Positions 13,366-26,792 of a stretch of DNA of 64,000 bases are shown here, in pieces. The stretch is from Nageia nagi (Eukaryota; Pinophyta): contig JBITNC010000001.1 of assembly GCA_050084985.1 (NCBI GenBank), forward strand, positions 195,362,001-195,426,000, in the 5' to 3' direction. How positions within the stretch are numbered: the stretch's first letter is position 1; each line of letters opens with the position of its first letter. The translations under genes were made by a program, and so were the position numbers. The notes beneath the pieces were generated by a model, which saw only the letters and a program-made list of their open reading frames with translations, had not been told where the DNA came from and searched no databases.

Positions 13366-16300
13366 ATATTAGTGACCCTAATTGATCTTAAAAGACTTAG
13401 AATTTTTATTTTAAGGAATCACTTTTTTGATGGAGTCTTGCATTAGAAGTCCTTGGTTTTATTTTATTTTTAATTGAATTAATTTCCCCAAATTTAAAAA
13501 ATTTTTGCTTAGAAATCATTAGAAAAATTAGGGAATTTTATTTTCCTTAGAAAAATAGTTTTGCAAAAAAATTATATTTTAGAGGTCATTTTGTTCAATT
13601 AGGTGAGATCTAGCATTACAAATTTTTGTCCAAACCATAAATAAATATAATTGGAATTTTTTTAATTATTTTTCTATGCCTATATTTTTATATTTTGATT
13701 AATTTTAAGAAACTTTTTGTAGAAAATGTCATACTAAAAATTCCTAAATTTAAAAAATATTTTGCAATTATTTGGTGACTTGTTTCATGCTAAAAACTTG
13801 CTAAAACCATAGGTAATCATAATACATAACTTTTTGAGATTAATTTAATCTTATTTCTTGCATTTAAATCAAGATTTATAGAGGTTTTCAATTTTTAAAT
13901 AAAATATTTTTTCATAAAATACTAGATTTTGAAGGTTATTTTCTTGAATTTTGGATGTTCTAACATATCAAACCTATCCCACGTCATAGATAAACATGAT
14001 AGCAAGTTATTTTAAATTTTGTATGTTATAAAGTTGCATAAATATCCATAATTATTATATTTTATTACAAATTCTAATCTTACATTTTATTATGGCTTCA
14101 AATGGTAATTTTAATGGATTACAAAATATGCTAGATGAGGCATTTGGATTTCATGAGAAATAAGAACATCCAAAGTGAATCAAGATAGAGAAATGCTAAA
14201 GCAAAATGATAGGTCAATCATATAAAATGATAATGATATTTATATTGATATTGATGATTATTATATTGTTGATATATACTATAATACATATAAATGATGT
14301 AATAGATGAATATGAAGTGTATGATATTGCACTTGAAAATTTATCATTTAAGAGACAATTTAGTAAAATTAAAGAGCATATATTAGAAAATCCTAGTACA
14401 AAATATCATTGAATGCAAAAAATTAAAAGAAAATATTTTATTAACAACAATGAAAGCCAAGAACATAATTATTCTAGCAAAAATAGCTTAGTTAGTATAA
14501 CTCAAGGTTAGGATAATTTAGGAATATCACTAAAAATATCAAAAAATAACAATGCCAACACCATAGGAAATTGAAAACACAATGCCCACAACATAGATTT
14601 GGTTCAACCATAGAATATATAAAAAGAAAAATTTGTTCAACAAGGCATAGCCAAATATGAATAGGTTTTAGTTTAGTTAAATCCAATTGAGGTTCGATTA
14701 CAAGAGTATAAGAAGTAAAAAAATTGATCCTTTAAAAAATATCATTTTAAGATTTAACTCAACATATTTTTACAAGATAGAATACTTAGTTCATTACCTT
14801 AATTTTTTATAGCTTGAGTTCATTAATCTTTTTGAAAGAACAACAACTCAAGATATAGCAAAAGGAATGAAAAATATAAATTAAGAATGCAAAACTTTTA
14901 TCGAAAAATATAGTAATATTCATGGTGGTGGTTCCATCACCCTCTAGTTTATTATATTTTCTCATTTTGCATATCATATAGAATAGGATGCATCTCATAT
15001 TGACATACAATTTCACATTAGAATTCACTTCTAGGTTGCATATCCCTTTCATGCATTTGGTTACCATGGCAAATATTATCAAGTTTCTCATCCCTTCTAT
15101 CTTCATATATTAATATATCTAATTGTTTCTTTTGCTTCTTCTTCACTCTTTATATCTTTTCATCCTCATCATTTCATCATGTCTTCTTCTTTTATCAAGT
15201 TTTCTTATCTTTCATCTCTCATAAAAATTCTTAAATTTTCTATGTTAATCAAATGTTTCATATTTATATTAGTCTTATATCTAGTTATTGCATCTCATTC
15301 TAGTTGCATCTAATGAAAAATCTAAAAACTAAAGATAAAAATAAAAACAAAAAAGTTCAACATAAGGTCAGGTACAAGAATTAAAATAGAAATAATGCAA
15401 ATTTAGTCTCAATTAAGGTTTGGTGCAAGAAGATGAGTCCACATAAAGAAGTTTTTTTTAATTAGAAAAGTTTAAAAATAATTTTTTATTTACTAATAAC
15501 TTTTTATTTTTTAGGAATTTTGAGAAAAAAGTATACAGGGACAACCTTTAGATAATTCTTTACAAAATTAAAAAATAAGTTTGAAAAAATGATAACTTTA
15601 GGTCAAATTATGCTTGACAGACATGAATATTTTTCAAAATTGCAATTAAAACCTATAAAAAATTAATAAAAAAATATAATATTAATGAAAAAATTAGGAA
15701 AAAATATCTTATAAAAGCTTCATTGCATTAATTATATTTAATTGAAAGGATTTAAAAAAATAATTTGGTTTAGATTAAAATATGTATGATAGACACGTAC
15801 ATGGTATGCTCCTAAAATAATATTTTTTAAATAGTGGATTTTATTCATAGCTATCAAAAATTAATTTTTATCATCTAGTAATTGGAATAAATTATATATT
15901 TAAAAACTAGAATCAAAGCACTACATTTTTACCTCAATGACCTTCTTCAATATTCCATGTCTAAGTTCTTCAAATTTTAAGATCAATATGACCAAACCTA
16001 AAAATTAGGAAAAGACTTCCACTTTTTGGCCATTAAGTGGACCCAACTTCTTGCACTAACCTTGTGATGGTTTCAAATTAAGTTGGGGGTAGTTTTAGAT
16101 TTAGCTAGGGGGAGTTTTAGATTTAGCTAGGGAAAGGTAAGAAATCAAATATCAAAATTAGAAGGCATAGTTTAGAGTTTAGAATTAGAAATGGGAAAGA
16201 ATTTAGTATTAGATTATTCAAGATTTCAAAAATCAAGGTTCAAATTATTAATTAAATGAGTAATTATGATATGTAGACTATAAAATCATGGCATTCATGC

Positions 16301-16504
16301 CATGTAGATTGATATATTTCTCATAAATTAATTATCTCAAATTCTAAGGTCATTGTTGACTCTAAAAATCTCATACTATTTCTCATATCTACCATACTAT
16401 TTCTTTTTTATCATCTTATGAATGCAATAAATGTTCTACTCAATGTTTTTAAAAGTCATAGAACTCCCATGAGCATTATTATATCAAAATTCATAGGTCA
16501 TACA
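13366..16504. other. AT-rich interior, possibly the decayed body of an old LTR element
   Basis: No protein family recognised. A weakly coding plus-strand stretch at 14092-14412 starts MASNGNFNGLQNML and later includes a 68-codon frame, but I cannot assign it. Pyrimidine-rich sequence occurs near 15120-15250. A ~26-bp unit with GGGAGTTTTAGATTTAGCTA is repeated at 16084-16135. This stretch may be internal sequence of the element bounded by the LTRs at 12620 and 34527. Confidence 0.4.
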
Positions 16505-16665
16505 ATTATTTTTGGTATCTTTTAATGTAGAAAAGATCCATTTGTCATTTTTGGTATCTTTTGGTGCATAAAATATGCACATGGCATTTATTGTATCTTT
16601 TAGTGGAAAAGAGATCCATATGCCATTTTTGGTACCTTTCAATGTAGAAATGGTCCATCTTGTTC
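16505..16665. repeat. Short tandem repeat, about 4 units of ~40 bp
   Basis: Units share TTTTTGGTATCTTTTAATGT, a purine run and AGATCCAT; two of the four diverge (TTATTGTATC and TTTGGTACC). I see no function. Confidence 0.7.
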
Positions 16666-16776
16666 ATCAAATAAGAATTTTTCATTTTTTGATACAATCA
16701 ATAAAAGGAAGCCATTTCCATCCATGTGCTTAGGAAATAGAGCATCCCTTTTACTTGGGAGTATAAGAAACCTACA

Positions 16777-17481
16777 TGTAGATGCTTAAAATGATTTATT
16801 AATTATTTAATAAATCATATTTTATAATTCTTTAAATAATAACAACAATAATTAAAATATCAAGATAAATTTGATATTACAATGCAATACCTTATGCTAG
16901 GATAAGTGCAATATTATTTACCATGGTTCATATTTTAAAGTATCTTGAATATTATAAAGATTATAGTAATACTATAAATTAGATTTCACTCTTTTCTATG
17001 TCCTTGCAAGTTATAAATGGAGGACTTAGAGGTTGATATCCCTATCAGATCTCTTTGAAATATGGTTTTACCATATCATCATTCTTTCAATGTCTTTAGA
17101 TACAACCTAATTGAGAATCTATTATACTATGAGATTTTGTATCTCATACATGCTTAATAACTCTAAAGGTTTCAAGGCATCACACCATGAGAATAGAATG
17201 TAAGCATGGTGTCTAGGCCATGATTCTTCATGATCCAAGATATCAGATATTGAGGGTGATGAACACTAGTATAGAAAATAGAATATCTTTAAATGCTTAC
17301 CCTAGATCTGGTATGATCCCTTGCTTATTTATGTTACACTTTGAGGATTGTACATATCTTCTTTATCAAACATGTGCCTACATTTCATATATTAATCATT
17401 GTATAATTGAATAAGTATCATCATACAAGTAAACTTATAATTATTGTATTTATTCATTGATTCCACAATTTGGGGTCTACA
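16777..17481 (+). mobile_element. LTR, plus orientation, upstream of a gag remnant
   Basis: 705 bp, TGTAGATGC to GGTCTACA. It is recognisably the reverse complement of the 17852-18582 LTR, sharing AATGATTTATTA, AATAAATCATAT, CAATA(C/T)C and the TGGATCTCTTTGA-like block. It lies directly upstream of a plus-strand gag N-terminal remnant, so it is probably the 5' LTR of that element. No matching target duplication is visible at its outer edges. Confidence 0.7.
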
Positions 17482-17579
17482 TATTTATGAACTCTATATT
17501 TCTTATATACCTAGACATTCCTTTTAGTGCATCCTTATTTAAGAGTTATAAATTTGTTTATACTTTTATTTATTCCTTT

Positions 17580-17851
17580 ACCTAAAGTTGTTATAATAGT
17601 AGCTCACCAAAATGATAACACTAGGGTTTATTTAGATTTTAACCCAAATATATTTTTGAATGAATAACAACTTAGAATTTCTAGAGGTAAGGTTCATTTC
17701 AATAAAATTAGGAGAAGTACTAAGTTAAACCCTAACCTACCTTTATAATTTCATGAACCTAATCCAAATGATATAATAGCAACTGATGAAGAGAATGATA
17801 TTAATCTATTAATTCTAGTAGCTAAATGAACATTATTAGTCAAATACATAA
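17580..17851 (+). pseudogene. gag N-terminal remnant, part 1 (interrupted host element)
   Basis: Plus-strand reading gives RGKVHFNKIRRST followed by KLNPNLPL and EPNPNDI. These match the minus-strand gag of the 17852-33909 element, where the equivalents are WKVHFNYI, RSVKHNPNLPL and EPHPDAH. The frame is interrupted at 17851 by that element and resumes at 33910. It is therefore a same-lineage element in the opposite orientation that served as the insertion target. Stops are present, so it is a pseudogene. Confidence 0.65.
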
Positions 17852-18582
17852 TGTAGACCCAAAAAATATGTAATTAATAAATAAATACGTAAATAAATAA
17901 ATAGTCTATGAATATAATGATAAGTAGCTCTATGTCAAATTATAACAAGTATACATGAAACTTACAAACCTGATATAGAGTGAGACAAGTGGTCAATGTG
18001 TGTACAATTCTCAAAAGTAGAATAACTATGAATATTTAGAGGATTACAATTATAATTTAGAAGAACTTGCAATAAATATTATCTAGAATAGCACCATGAG
18101 TCATTCCCCAAAATTTGAACATCCTAATCTAGAAGGTGCACATCTCTACTATGTAGAAGTGGCACACCACTGATGGTGTTGGATTCATAGTTTTGTGTGT
18201 CATGCAAGAGAGAGATAACAAAGCTCAAAGTGTATAACAAATTCTCAAGATAGGTGGCATCAAGAGACATCATAAGTTTGATGTTTGGGATAACCACCTA
18301 TCAAAGAGATCCAATAGGGATGTCAACCTTCTCCTCCCATATTTATACCTGCAAGGAACAAAAATGGAGTGAAAGTTGACACATAGCAATAATAATAATC
18401 TTTTCAATATTCAAGATAATTTAAAATATAACCCATGGTATATGATATTGCATTGGTCTTAGCACATGATATTGCAATATAATAACACTTTATCTTGATT
18501 TATGTATTATTTCTAATTAATCATTTAATGAGTCTAAATATGATTTATTAAATAAATAATAAATCATTTTTAGGTGTTTACA
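17852..18582 (-). repeat. 3' LTR of the outer element
   Basis: 731 bp. It matches the other LTR, 25664-25846 joined to 33385-33909, except for a ~23-bp segment (after CAATGTGTGTAC) missing in the latter. Sequence just inside it (TGCCTCTTTGGATATGAAATG) resembles the PPT-flanking sequence of the inner element. Confidence 0.8.
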
Positions 18583-20690
18583 TTTTTTGCCTCTTTGGAT
18601 ATGAAATGAAAAGCATTAAAATTGCATAATCCAAAGAAGTCTAGAGAAGAAAAGAAAATTTTCAATAGTAAAGTAGAATTCCCTTTTTTAATCAATATGT
18701 TGAGTATGGTATGTTGTTTTCCCCATTTTGGTCTTGGTTTCCCCTTGCTCATGTTGTGTTGGGTAAGAAAGCCAAAAAAATAGAATTCCCTTTATGAGGT
18801 GAGTGGTTGATGCCAATCCTACTCACCTGGACAATACCTATAGAGCAAAGCAACATATACCTATATAGATCACATCCATGAAAAAATAAGCAATGAAAAT
18901 AGCAAGGATAAAATTAATATAATATGCAATATATAACTATGTCTAATTTGACTCATAGTGCTATAAACCATGATACATAGACTACTATGATAGATAACTC
19001 ATAGTCTATAAAGACCAAGTTGATGAGAAATTTTAATGACTCAAGCTTGGAATAATCCTACAATTGATTTGAGATGTTACTCATGGAGTGACCATGGATT
19101 TAAAAATATTTATCAAAAGAATAATAAACAATAGCATTCAATTTTTATAAATATACCAAATATTCAAACATTCAATGGCCTTGCATTTCAATGTTTCCAT
19201 TTGCATGAATTTTCAAAGTAAATCCATGCCATTAATAGTATGGTATGCCTAAAATTTTACGATCATATCTTCAACAATTTTGATCCTAATCCATAAAACA
19301 TTCCATATACATGAAAGAATTATAGAAATAAGTAGATATTTAATGAAATCTCAATATGCCCCAATTATAAGATGATTTATAGTCAATGTACATCATTGGT
19401 AGCATGAATTTTATCATATGAAGCATAGAAATTTGAAATATAATAAATTGATAATCATTTATATCAATTTGTATCATTTTAGATTTGAAACAATATTACC
19501 ATTTATCATAACTTTTTGAAGATACATCATGAATTAGGATCATTTGATTATATATTCAATTCATCTTTGTCATTTTTATAAAATTCATGCAATCATCATT
19601 TTGAAAAATAAATAATATGTAATCATTGTAGTTACTTGAAAACAAACATAATTTGGCATTCTTCACACCATTGGTAGTGTACAAAAGGATGTTTTACTTT
19701 CGAAAATAAAGAGCACATACAATTAACAATAAAACATACATTTTCAATCAAAGAGAAACTATAATCATTAAGTAATTTTAAAGATGAAAATTTGGTGTAC
19801 AATTTAAATTAAATTGAACTTTAGCAATACAAATTCATCATGTATAGTAATCCCATAAGAGTAGTGACCATGTAGTTAAACTTAGTACAATAAGATTTGA
19901 ACTAGAGAATTTAGAATTTTGACTAATTTGTCTTATTCCACAGTGCTAGTAGCATGCATTTAGTAGTAATAAATTTAAATAATGCAAATGATAAAGTTTC
20001 AATAAGGAAATAATGGCTAGTAAAGTAAAGACATATTTTCAATCATTAACCATTGAACATGTGATTAAGTTAGAGAAACAGATACCATTGGTGATGTGAA
20101 AATAGCAATAATATTTTTTGAAAAATAAATTGAAATCACCTAAAATAATATTAAGTGCAATTGATAAGCAAAATAATGTTTTCACTCTACTTAGGGTGAA
20201 TGAGAAAATCCCTAGGGTTTCAATTCAATTTGGAAAATATATAAAGAAAATTCAAAATTTAAAATTTCATTTTGACTTTTTACTAACTTGGTTGATTGCT
20301 CTGGCACTCTTCCTTACCTGGTGACTTGTTGCTCACCTATTTTTGGCTTGGTACCATCCATTTGATTTATTCTCAGCCACCTGCAATCATGTGAGGTGTT
20401 CTTTACCTAAATTAGATCTTCCTAGCATGATTCTCTTTTACCCAAACACTATTTTGCTATTTTTTAATACACCTAATGGTTGGTGGGGCATGGAGAGGGA
20501 TCATTCATCCCATTATTGGCCTTAGAGGCCATGTTGTTGAGTATACTTTCTCATTACTTTTTACCATATAGTATGTTCAATTTTTATTTATAATCTTTGA
20601 TAAATTCATATGCTTAGTTTTGTTTAACTTCATTAGTTCACTTTTTCCACTTAGCAAGGTATCCAATTAATTTAGTTTTCATTTATTCCC
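18583..20690. other. Non-coding interior of the outer element
   Basis: AT-rich interval between the 3' LTR and the antisense PMD gene. It shares the TTTGGATATGAAAT stretch next to the LTR with the inner element. I see no clear tandem arrays like those at the same place in the inner copy, and no supported protein. It may hold the decayed promoter of the PMD gene. Confidence 0.5.
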
Positions 20691-20726
20691 TTGTAGGAGC
20701 ATAAAGTTTTCATCTAAGGGGGACCC

Positions 20727-22449
20727 ATGACCATGACCATATTAGAAAAGGCTAGGAGTTGGCCTAGGACCAACCATATTGATGACATCCTTAGTAGGTG
20801 TGGGCTAGTAGACCTAGCAATTACAAGGCACATACAATAAGACTTACCATTTTTGATAGCCCTCTATAAGAGGTGGGATTTATATTATTGTACATTTCAT
20901 CTACCCTCAAGTGAAATGACCATCACACTACTAGATGTATACTAGATTTGGGGGATTCCCATTAGAGAGAATATCATATATCAAAGAGAGCTAGTAGATA
21001 ATAATATCTACAAAAAGGAGGCTCTATAGCTCATAGGAAAGGTAGATCATGATTGGGACCATCAAGCTTTCTAACTACTAGAGGTGTGCTAATTTCCCTA
21101 GTAGGGAGGCATATGCATTTGTATGTAGTAGCTATCATTGCTACTTACTTATGCTTGAAAAAGAGTAGTTTGGCATTCCCACTTGGGTTAGTTTAGATTG
21201 TTAGGTATATTTTTGAAAGAGGGACATAGTTTGCATGGGGCCTCCTCATCCTAGCTTAGTTGTATAGAGACCTATATAACTTTACCAAAATTGACAAGTT
21301 TAATGTTACCATCACACATGAGGGTTTATTACAGGTTTGGGAATATGAGAAGATCATGGTGGTTAAGCCTATGGGTATTTAGAGATCAAGGGAGGATCTT
21401 AGAGACATTACATTGGTGTGTTGGGTGTTTAAAGCTAGAGGGTACAAGTACCCTCATTCTTTATAGGCTAGGCAACAAGAGCTAGATGGTCTTCATGTCA
21501 AAGACCTAGTTTAGGTTTCATATGGAGACTTTATGTGGGATGTAGATGCACACTAACTTGTGTGGGTCCATTAGGAGTGTTGTTTTTAGACTTGGAGGAA
21601 GGTTGTGGATCCATACCACTCATATCAAGTCCTTCATCAATTTGGGATCTAGTAGGGGATCCCACTAGTGTCCACTTGCTACCATTAATATATGGTAGAG
21701 TGAGATATGCTTGTAAGGATATAGTTAATCCAAGTGTGGAGGTTTTCATGGGAAGAGCCTAGGATATTAAATGGAGCTATGGATGTATCCATGGTACATG
21801 GAGTTACTCTTGATTATACAAAATGTTGAATAGCCCATCCAACAAACTTGGGGATGGGTGAGGATGAGAACAAGGAGGAAGTAGTGAGTGAGGGATCATC
21901 AAAGCATGATCCCTACCAAGTCAATAATCTAATGTACAATGTTCCAATGTAGGAGGAGGGAGGGGGAGTAAAAGCACTAGGCCTAGTGATATTAGTAGAG
22001 GTTATGCCATTAGCAGCACTAGGTAAAATGCTTAATTATTTATAACATGTATTCAATTTATATTTATGCAAAATACAATTAGCTAATAATGAATTTTATT
22101 AGTTGTAGGAGAGATCAAGAGATGAATTGCTTTGCTATAAGTGGCAAATGCATAGCTTAGGCCCTTAGAATCCTAGGTAGCTACTTTGTAGGCTACCCGT
22201 GCAACTAAGGACTCACAAATTGCTACCCTTGAGCAATATATGAAGAGGTTACAAGAGAGGATGGCCATGCCACCTCCAAACCAATAGTGGGCTTTTATAT
22301 AAAGCTAGATGGAAAGATTGAGGAGAAGGAGAAAGAGATAAGGACATGGGATTGTATCTAGTGACATTTTAAGAGGAGTGTCACCTTTAGGAGTTATTGA
22401 TAGAATTCATCGATTTAGGCAAAGGATAGGAGATACTGCTAGCAGTTGA
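20727..22449 (+). pseudogene. Plant mobile domain (PMD) gene, antisense cargo, decayed
   Basis: PMD proteins occur as host nuclear factors (MAIN/MAIL family) and inside plant transposons. From ATG 20727 the frame reads LEKARSWPRTNHIDDIL, then FLIALYKRWDLYYCTFHLP, SSEMTITLLDVY and IWGIPI, which is the PMD core (ALxxRWxxxTxTFHLPxGEMTITLxDV). After a frameshift near 21070 it continues FAWGLLILA, LYRDLYNF and LLQVWEYEKI, the second half of the domain. Stops at several Trp/Gln-like codons break it. Past 21840 comes an acidic stretch (GEDENKEEVVSEG). A possible intron is 22024-22109 (GGTAAAA to TTGTAG), followed by a Gln/Arg-rich tail (TLEQYMKRLQERMAMPPP). It lies opposite to gag in the element. 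Confidence 0.8.
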
Positions 22450-22513
22450 AGCATTTTTCATTAGTAGCTAGGTTGTGGTTGTGTAGTCCACCCCATTGTA
22501 TATTGTAATTCTT

Positions 22514-22515
<2 letters not shown>

Positions 22516-22548
<33 letters not shown>
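22516..22548. repeat. (AT)n microsatellite
   Basis: About 16 uninterrupted AT dinucleotides just downstream of the PMD remnant. Confidence 0.95.
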
Positions 22549-22550
<2 letters not shown>

Positions 22551-23399
22551 TATTTATTTTGTTTTTTGCTTAATAAAAATGTGTTGAATGTGTTTGATAC
22601 ATTTTATTTTTTGTAATTATGAACAAGTTGAGTATAAGTTTCTACTTAATGTGTTAGAAAAACATGATGAGCACATAATTCATTTTAATATTTGCTTACA
22701 AAGATAATACATGCAATAAGTTTTATTAGAAATAAACATAAATAAAAATGAAATTCAATCCAAATTTATACAGTATTAAAAAAACATCATCAAACCTCTA
22801 TGTAATCTTATTTAAGAAAAATAGACAATTTTCCTACAAGCCAAGTACCAAAAGACCAATTGAAACCATATCAAACATATGACTATTTTTTCTTAATAAT
22901 GGTATAAAAACCATCATGTAACCATTCCAATGAATTCAAAACACCTTAAGGATCAATGAAATACTATTGGTTTATATTATGTACCAAGAAGTGTACACTA
23001 TTAGTGGTGTAAAATAAACAAGGTATGCTACTAGTGACATGAGATAATTAACCAAACAAGACAATGAAGAAAAAGTGCAAGATTAATTTTCTAGAAGGAA
23101 AAAAAGTAATGAACACATGCATGTAATTGAAAAACAATTATAATATTTGAGAAAATAAATAGCCTAACTAGTATACACTACAGATGCAATTTTGAAGTGT
23201 TAACCAATAACTTTGCATACCTAGGAGGTTTTTGTGACCCAAACACATTTTGTAGAGGTAGAAATAAAGAGATTTACCTTTACATTTTCTTTTTCTATAC
23301 TATGAGAGGTGTATGGATAGTGGTATATGACATTAGCAATATCTATTTCTATTCCTTATGTTTCCACATTTTGGTTTTTCATTTTTGCACCCATGTTTG
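22549..23399. other. Spacer between antisense PMD gene and gag
   Basis: No supported gene. The PMD (+) and gag (-) frames converge on this interval, so it would hold the 3' ends of both transcripts. Confidence 0.5.
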
Positions 23400-25560
23400 T
23401 TAGCAAAACAATATTTCAAGCAATTTGAAGTACTTATTGTGCCTATGCATCCTTGGTTGTGAAGGAGGTAAAGTATTTGTGAACACCCATAGTTGTTCAT
23501 TATCAATATGTACAAGTCCATCATCCATAAGAGTATTATCATCCATCCTAATGACCTTTTTATCAATGAAATCTTGAATAGTCCTATAATTTTGTGTTAG
23601 ATGTCTATATACCTTATGATAATTGCAAAATTCTTTATACCTAAAATTCTTAAGTACACCATTAGGAAACTTAGTTTCAATAATGGGTGGAATCTCAATA
23701 AGATCTTTTTTTATTAAAACATTAAGAATATTATCAATAATATCAGTTAATGGTGTAAACTTTCTTTTAGGTTTAGGATTATCTTTATGCTTATGATAAA
23801 TATTATTCACTTCAGCTTTCTTATACGGGTTAGGAATACTTACCTTTTTTATATATTTGACATTTGTTAATATGCATAACATATAATTTCTAAATACAAG
23901 CCTCTTTTTTGAATAAGACATTCATCATTTCACCCAATGTTATATACCAATTAGAGATAACCAAAAGCTTATACATAGGTAACAAAGCATTTGCAAATGT
24001 ATCTTTCAAATCTTGCTTAGGCATAGTACTTTGGTTGGTAATATGTTTCCATATTTTCACAAAATCATGGACATATTTATTAGGCAATTGCTTAATTTTG
24101 TACAAATCTTTGAAATGAAATTTTTCAATAATATTATATTTGAAATACTATAAAAAATGATGAACCAAATACCCATATATATTAATACTCTTTTTAGGAA
24201 GAAGAAAATACCATTTTAATGCATCATCTTTCAAACTGTATGAAAATAATTTAACAAGCAAATCTCTATCATGCATATATTCCATAGCTTCTTCTTGAAA
24301 TTTTCTAACATGCATCTTAGGATCTTGTGAACCATCAAAATTTGTAAATTTAATACTCTTTTTCCTAGTAAGCATCTTAGAAATAATTCTATCTATTAAA
24401 GGTATTTTAAAATAAAATAAGCAATAGTCATCACATTCATGAATTAAGTCATTTTTTAATTTTCTTTTTTCATTCCTCGATTGAAGCAACAATAGGGGAT
24501 GCTTGGTTAGGACTATTAACTATTGGGGGTAGGTGGAACATTTGCTCCTTTAAGTTCATTTTATTTAAGAACAAAAAATTGACCTATTCTATTCATCTTT
24601 TCATGTTCAATTTTTTCAACAAGTTTTACTAAAAATTCAATTTGTTTATCAAAAGAATCCAAATGAAAAGCAATAGTGTCTTATGTATCATGAGGAATTT
24701 TAATTTTAATATTATGCTCTTCTAATATTCAATCAAGATGTTTCTTATAAGCATTATCAATAATATTTGTAATTTATTTGTTTAACTTATAATCATGATT
24801 ATCATCTTCTATAATGTCCTTACCTTTAGAAAGCTTACCTCTTGTAAAATGTTTAGGTTTTAGGATGAGGTGCTCATAATCATCATATGCATCCTCTATT
24901 TCAATATCTTCAACAATTATTTCACTTGGATGTTATGCATTCACCTCAAAAGGATCTTCTATCTTGACCCCATCCACACCATCAATGACATCTTCATAGG
25001 AAGATACGTCATTAGTGGCATCCATATTAATGGCAAGAACCCTCCATTATTTAGATTCTGCATTCTCATATGAAAATAAACTATCCAATAATTTTGAGGC
25101 TATAGAGCTTTCCTATAAGAGCTCATAATTTGTTAGAATATTAATAATAGTTTTAGCATTATGAGTAAGAAAATATTCTAATCTTTGTTTATCAGATAAC
25201 ATTTCCTATATAGATCTAACATGAATAGGAATTCTATATAATTTAATAATTTCACCATTACTTTCATCAAAATCAATATCATGGCTATTCAATCTTACAC
25301 TTTCAAATCTAGATTGATCAATATTATAAACAAATCTATTAGAAGTTTCTTGCTAGAGTTTGTAGACTTAGTATCACTATGAGCATCAGGGTGAGGTTCT
25401 TGTAGAGGTAGATTAGGATTATGCTTAACACTTCTTCATATATAATTGAAATGAACCTTCCATTTAGACACATTTGGTTTTTCTACATTTAGATCCATAT
25501 TTTCAAAATAAGTAGAACAAACCCTATTTTTATCATTTTCTCTAACTATTATCTAAAAAG
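23400..25560 (-). pseudogene. gag of the outer element, decayed
   Basis: Gag forms the particle that packages retroelement RNA. Minus-strand frames give, N to C: VHFNYI and HNPNLPL; LEYFLTHNAKTIINILTNYELL; TNFDGSQDPKMHVRKFQEEA with LVKLFSYSLKDDALKWYF (Retrotrans_gag core, 24492-24148); YVHDFVKIWKHIT (23890-24105); and PLTDIIDNIL, EFCNYHKVYRHLTQNYRTIQDFI and a TLPPSQP-like end (23921-23400). The zinc-knuckle-like C-x2-H-x4-H motif has lost its final Cys. The domain order equals that of the intact gag at 30187-32424 and of the Tat gag at 56285. Several stops and frameshifts make it non-functional. No protease or RT follows. Confidence 0.8.
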
Positions 25561-25663
25561 TTGTAGATAAAGAGATGAATAATAGTGCAAATGGATTCAT
25601 GACATTTCAAAAGGATGCCCTAAGTCAAAACCTAGGTAAGTAAGAATGTCAATTTCTCAAAAA

Positions 25664-25846
25664 TGTAAACCCAAAAATATGTAATTAATAAATAAATACA
25701 TAAATAAATAAATGATCTATGAATACAATGATAAATAGCTCTATATCAAATTATAAAAAGTATACATGAAACATATAAACCTGATATAGAGTGAGACAAG
25801 TAGCCAATGTGCGTGCAAATATTTAGAGGATTACACTCATACTTTA
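25664..25846 (-). repeat. Outer element 5' LTR, left part
   Basis: Aligns with the first ~205 bp of 17852-18582 apart from a ~23-bp deletion. The last five bases, CTTTA, are the target site of the inner element; the LTR resumes at 33385. Confidence 0.85.
25842..25846. repeat. Target site duplication CTTTA (left)
   Basis: CTTTA here and again at 33380-33384 immediately flank the TG...CA ends of the inner element. Confidence 0.9.
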
Positions 25847-26779
25847 TGTTTATAAATAAAATTGAGCATGTAAATAAATAAATAAGCAAATATCTACAAA
25901 CTCAATATTATCTGTATTTGAGCTACGGATAACAATTTATTCTCACAAATGTTTACAAATAAAATTGAGCATGCAAATAAATAAATAGATAAATATCTAC
26001 AAACCCAATATATTTGTATTTGAACTAAAGATAGCAATTTATTCTAGATAACAAAATAACCAATTCAGAAATGTAATTGTAATTATATCAAACAAGACTA
26101 TGGTTTGTATACTTACCTCACAGAACGTACCTGACAACAAAAGATGAAGATGTTGGCGATGTACTGATGATGAACTACCTCTCAAAAATGTAGTCACCTG
26201 TGAAAATGCAAAAAGAGGACCGTAGGCGGTCTGTTTCAGAGATAATAGAGCATCGGCGGTGTTCTTGGTTCATAAGGGAGTGCCAGCGGCCTTCTTTTGA
26301 TGATTTTTGATCTCTCAATCAAGTCCAGAGCTTTAATACGAATGTATTAGATAGCAGTGTGATATCAAAATAGATCGTAGATGTCAGGATAGCTCACGAA
26401 AGGAAGCACACAAACCATAGCCTTGTAGGCAGTACCAAGAGATACCTTAAGGGGTAGCCACTTACAAGACCATATGCGGGATCATGTGTATCCTTGTTGT
26501 TGTGGACTTACTATTAGATCCCTTATTTATATAGATAATAGATAATACCGCCCATAGGTCGGCGTGCATCCACATAAATAAGGTTAATTCATAAGATTTA
26601 AGATAAACACATCAATAAACAAGATAATTCATGCAACACTCAAGATAACCTATGCAATATTCATATTCAAGCCAAACATTGATATTATTACTTTAATCCA
26701 TTCAAGACATATAGTTAGGCTAAGCATATTTCATTAATTTATTGATTTAAAAGCATAAAATCATTTTTATGTGTTAACA
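25847..26779 (-). repeat. 3' LTR of the inner element
   Basis: TGTTTATAAA to GTTAACA. It contains a 103-bp tandem duplication at its left edge (25847-25949 and 25950 onward, both starting TGTTTA(T/C)AAATAAAATTGAGC) and the motif GGACCGTAGGCGGTC at 26217-26231. Confidence 0.92.
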
Positions 26780-26792
26780 GATGCCCCACTTT
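26780..26792 (-). other. Polypurine tract of the inner element
   Basis: On the minus strand the bases just inside the 3' LTR read AAAGTGGGGCATC, a plausible plus-strand primer for reverse transcription. Confidence 0.65.

Noticed and set aside
14092-14412. Possible small gene starting MASNGNFNGL
   Set aside because: Broken by stops after about 25 codons; the longer 68-codon piece is low-complexity Ile/Asp. It could be a remnant of the oldest element but cannot be assigned.
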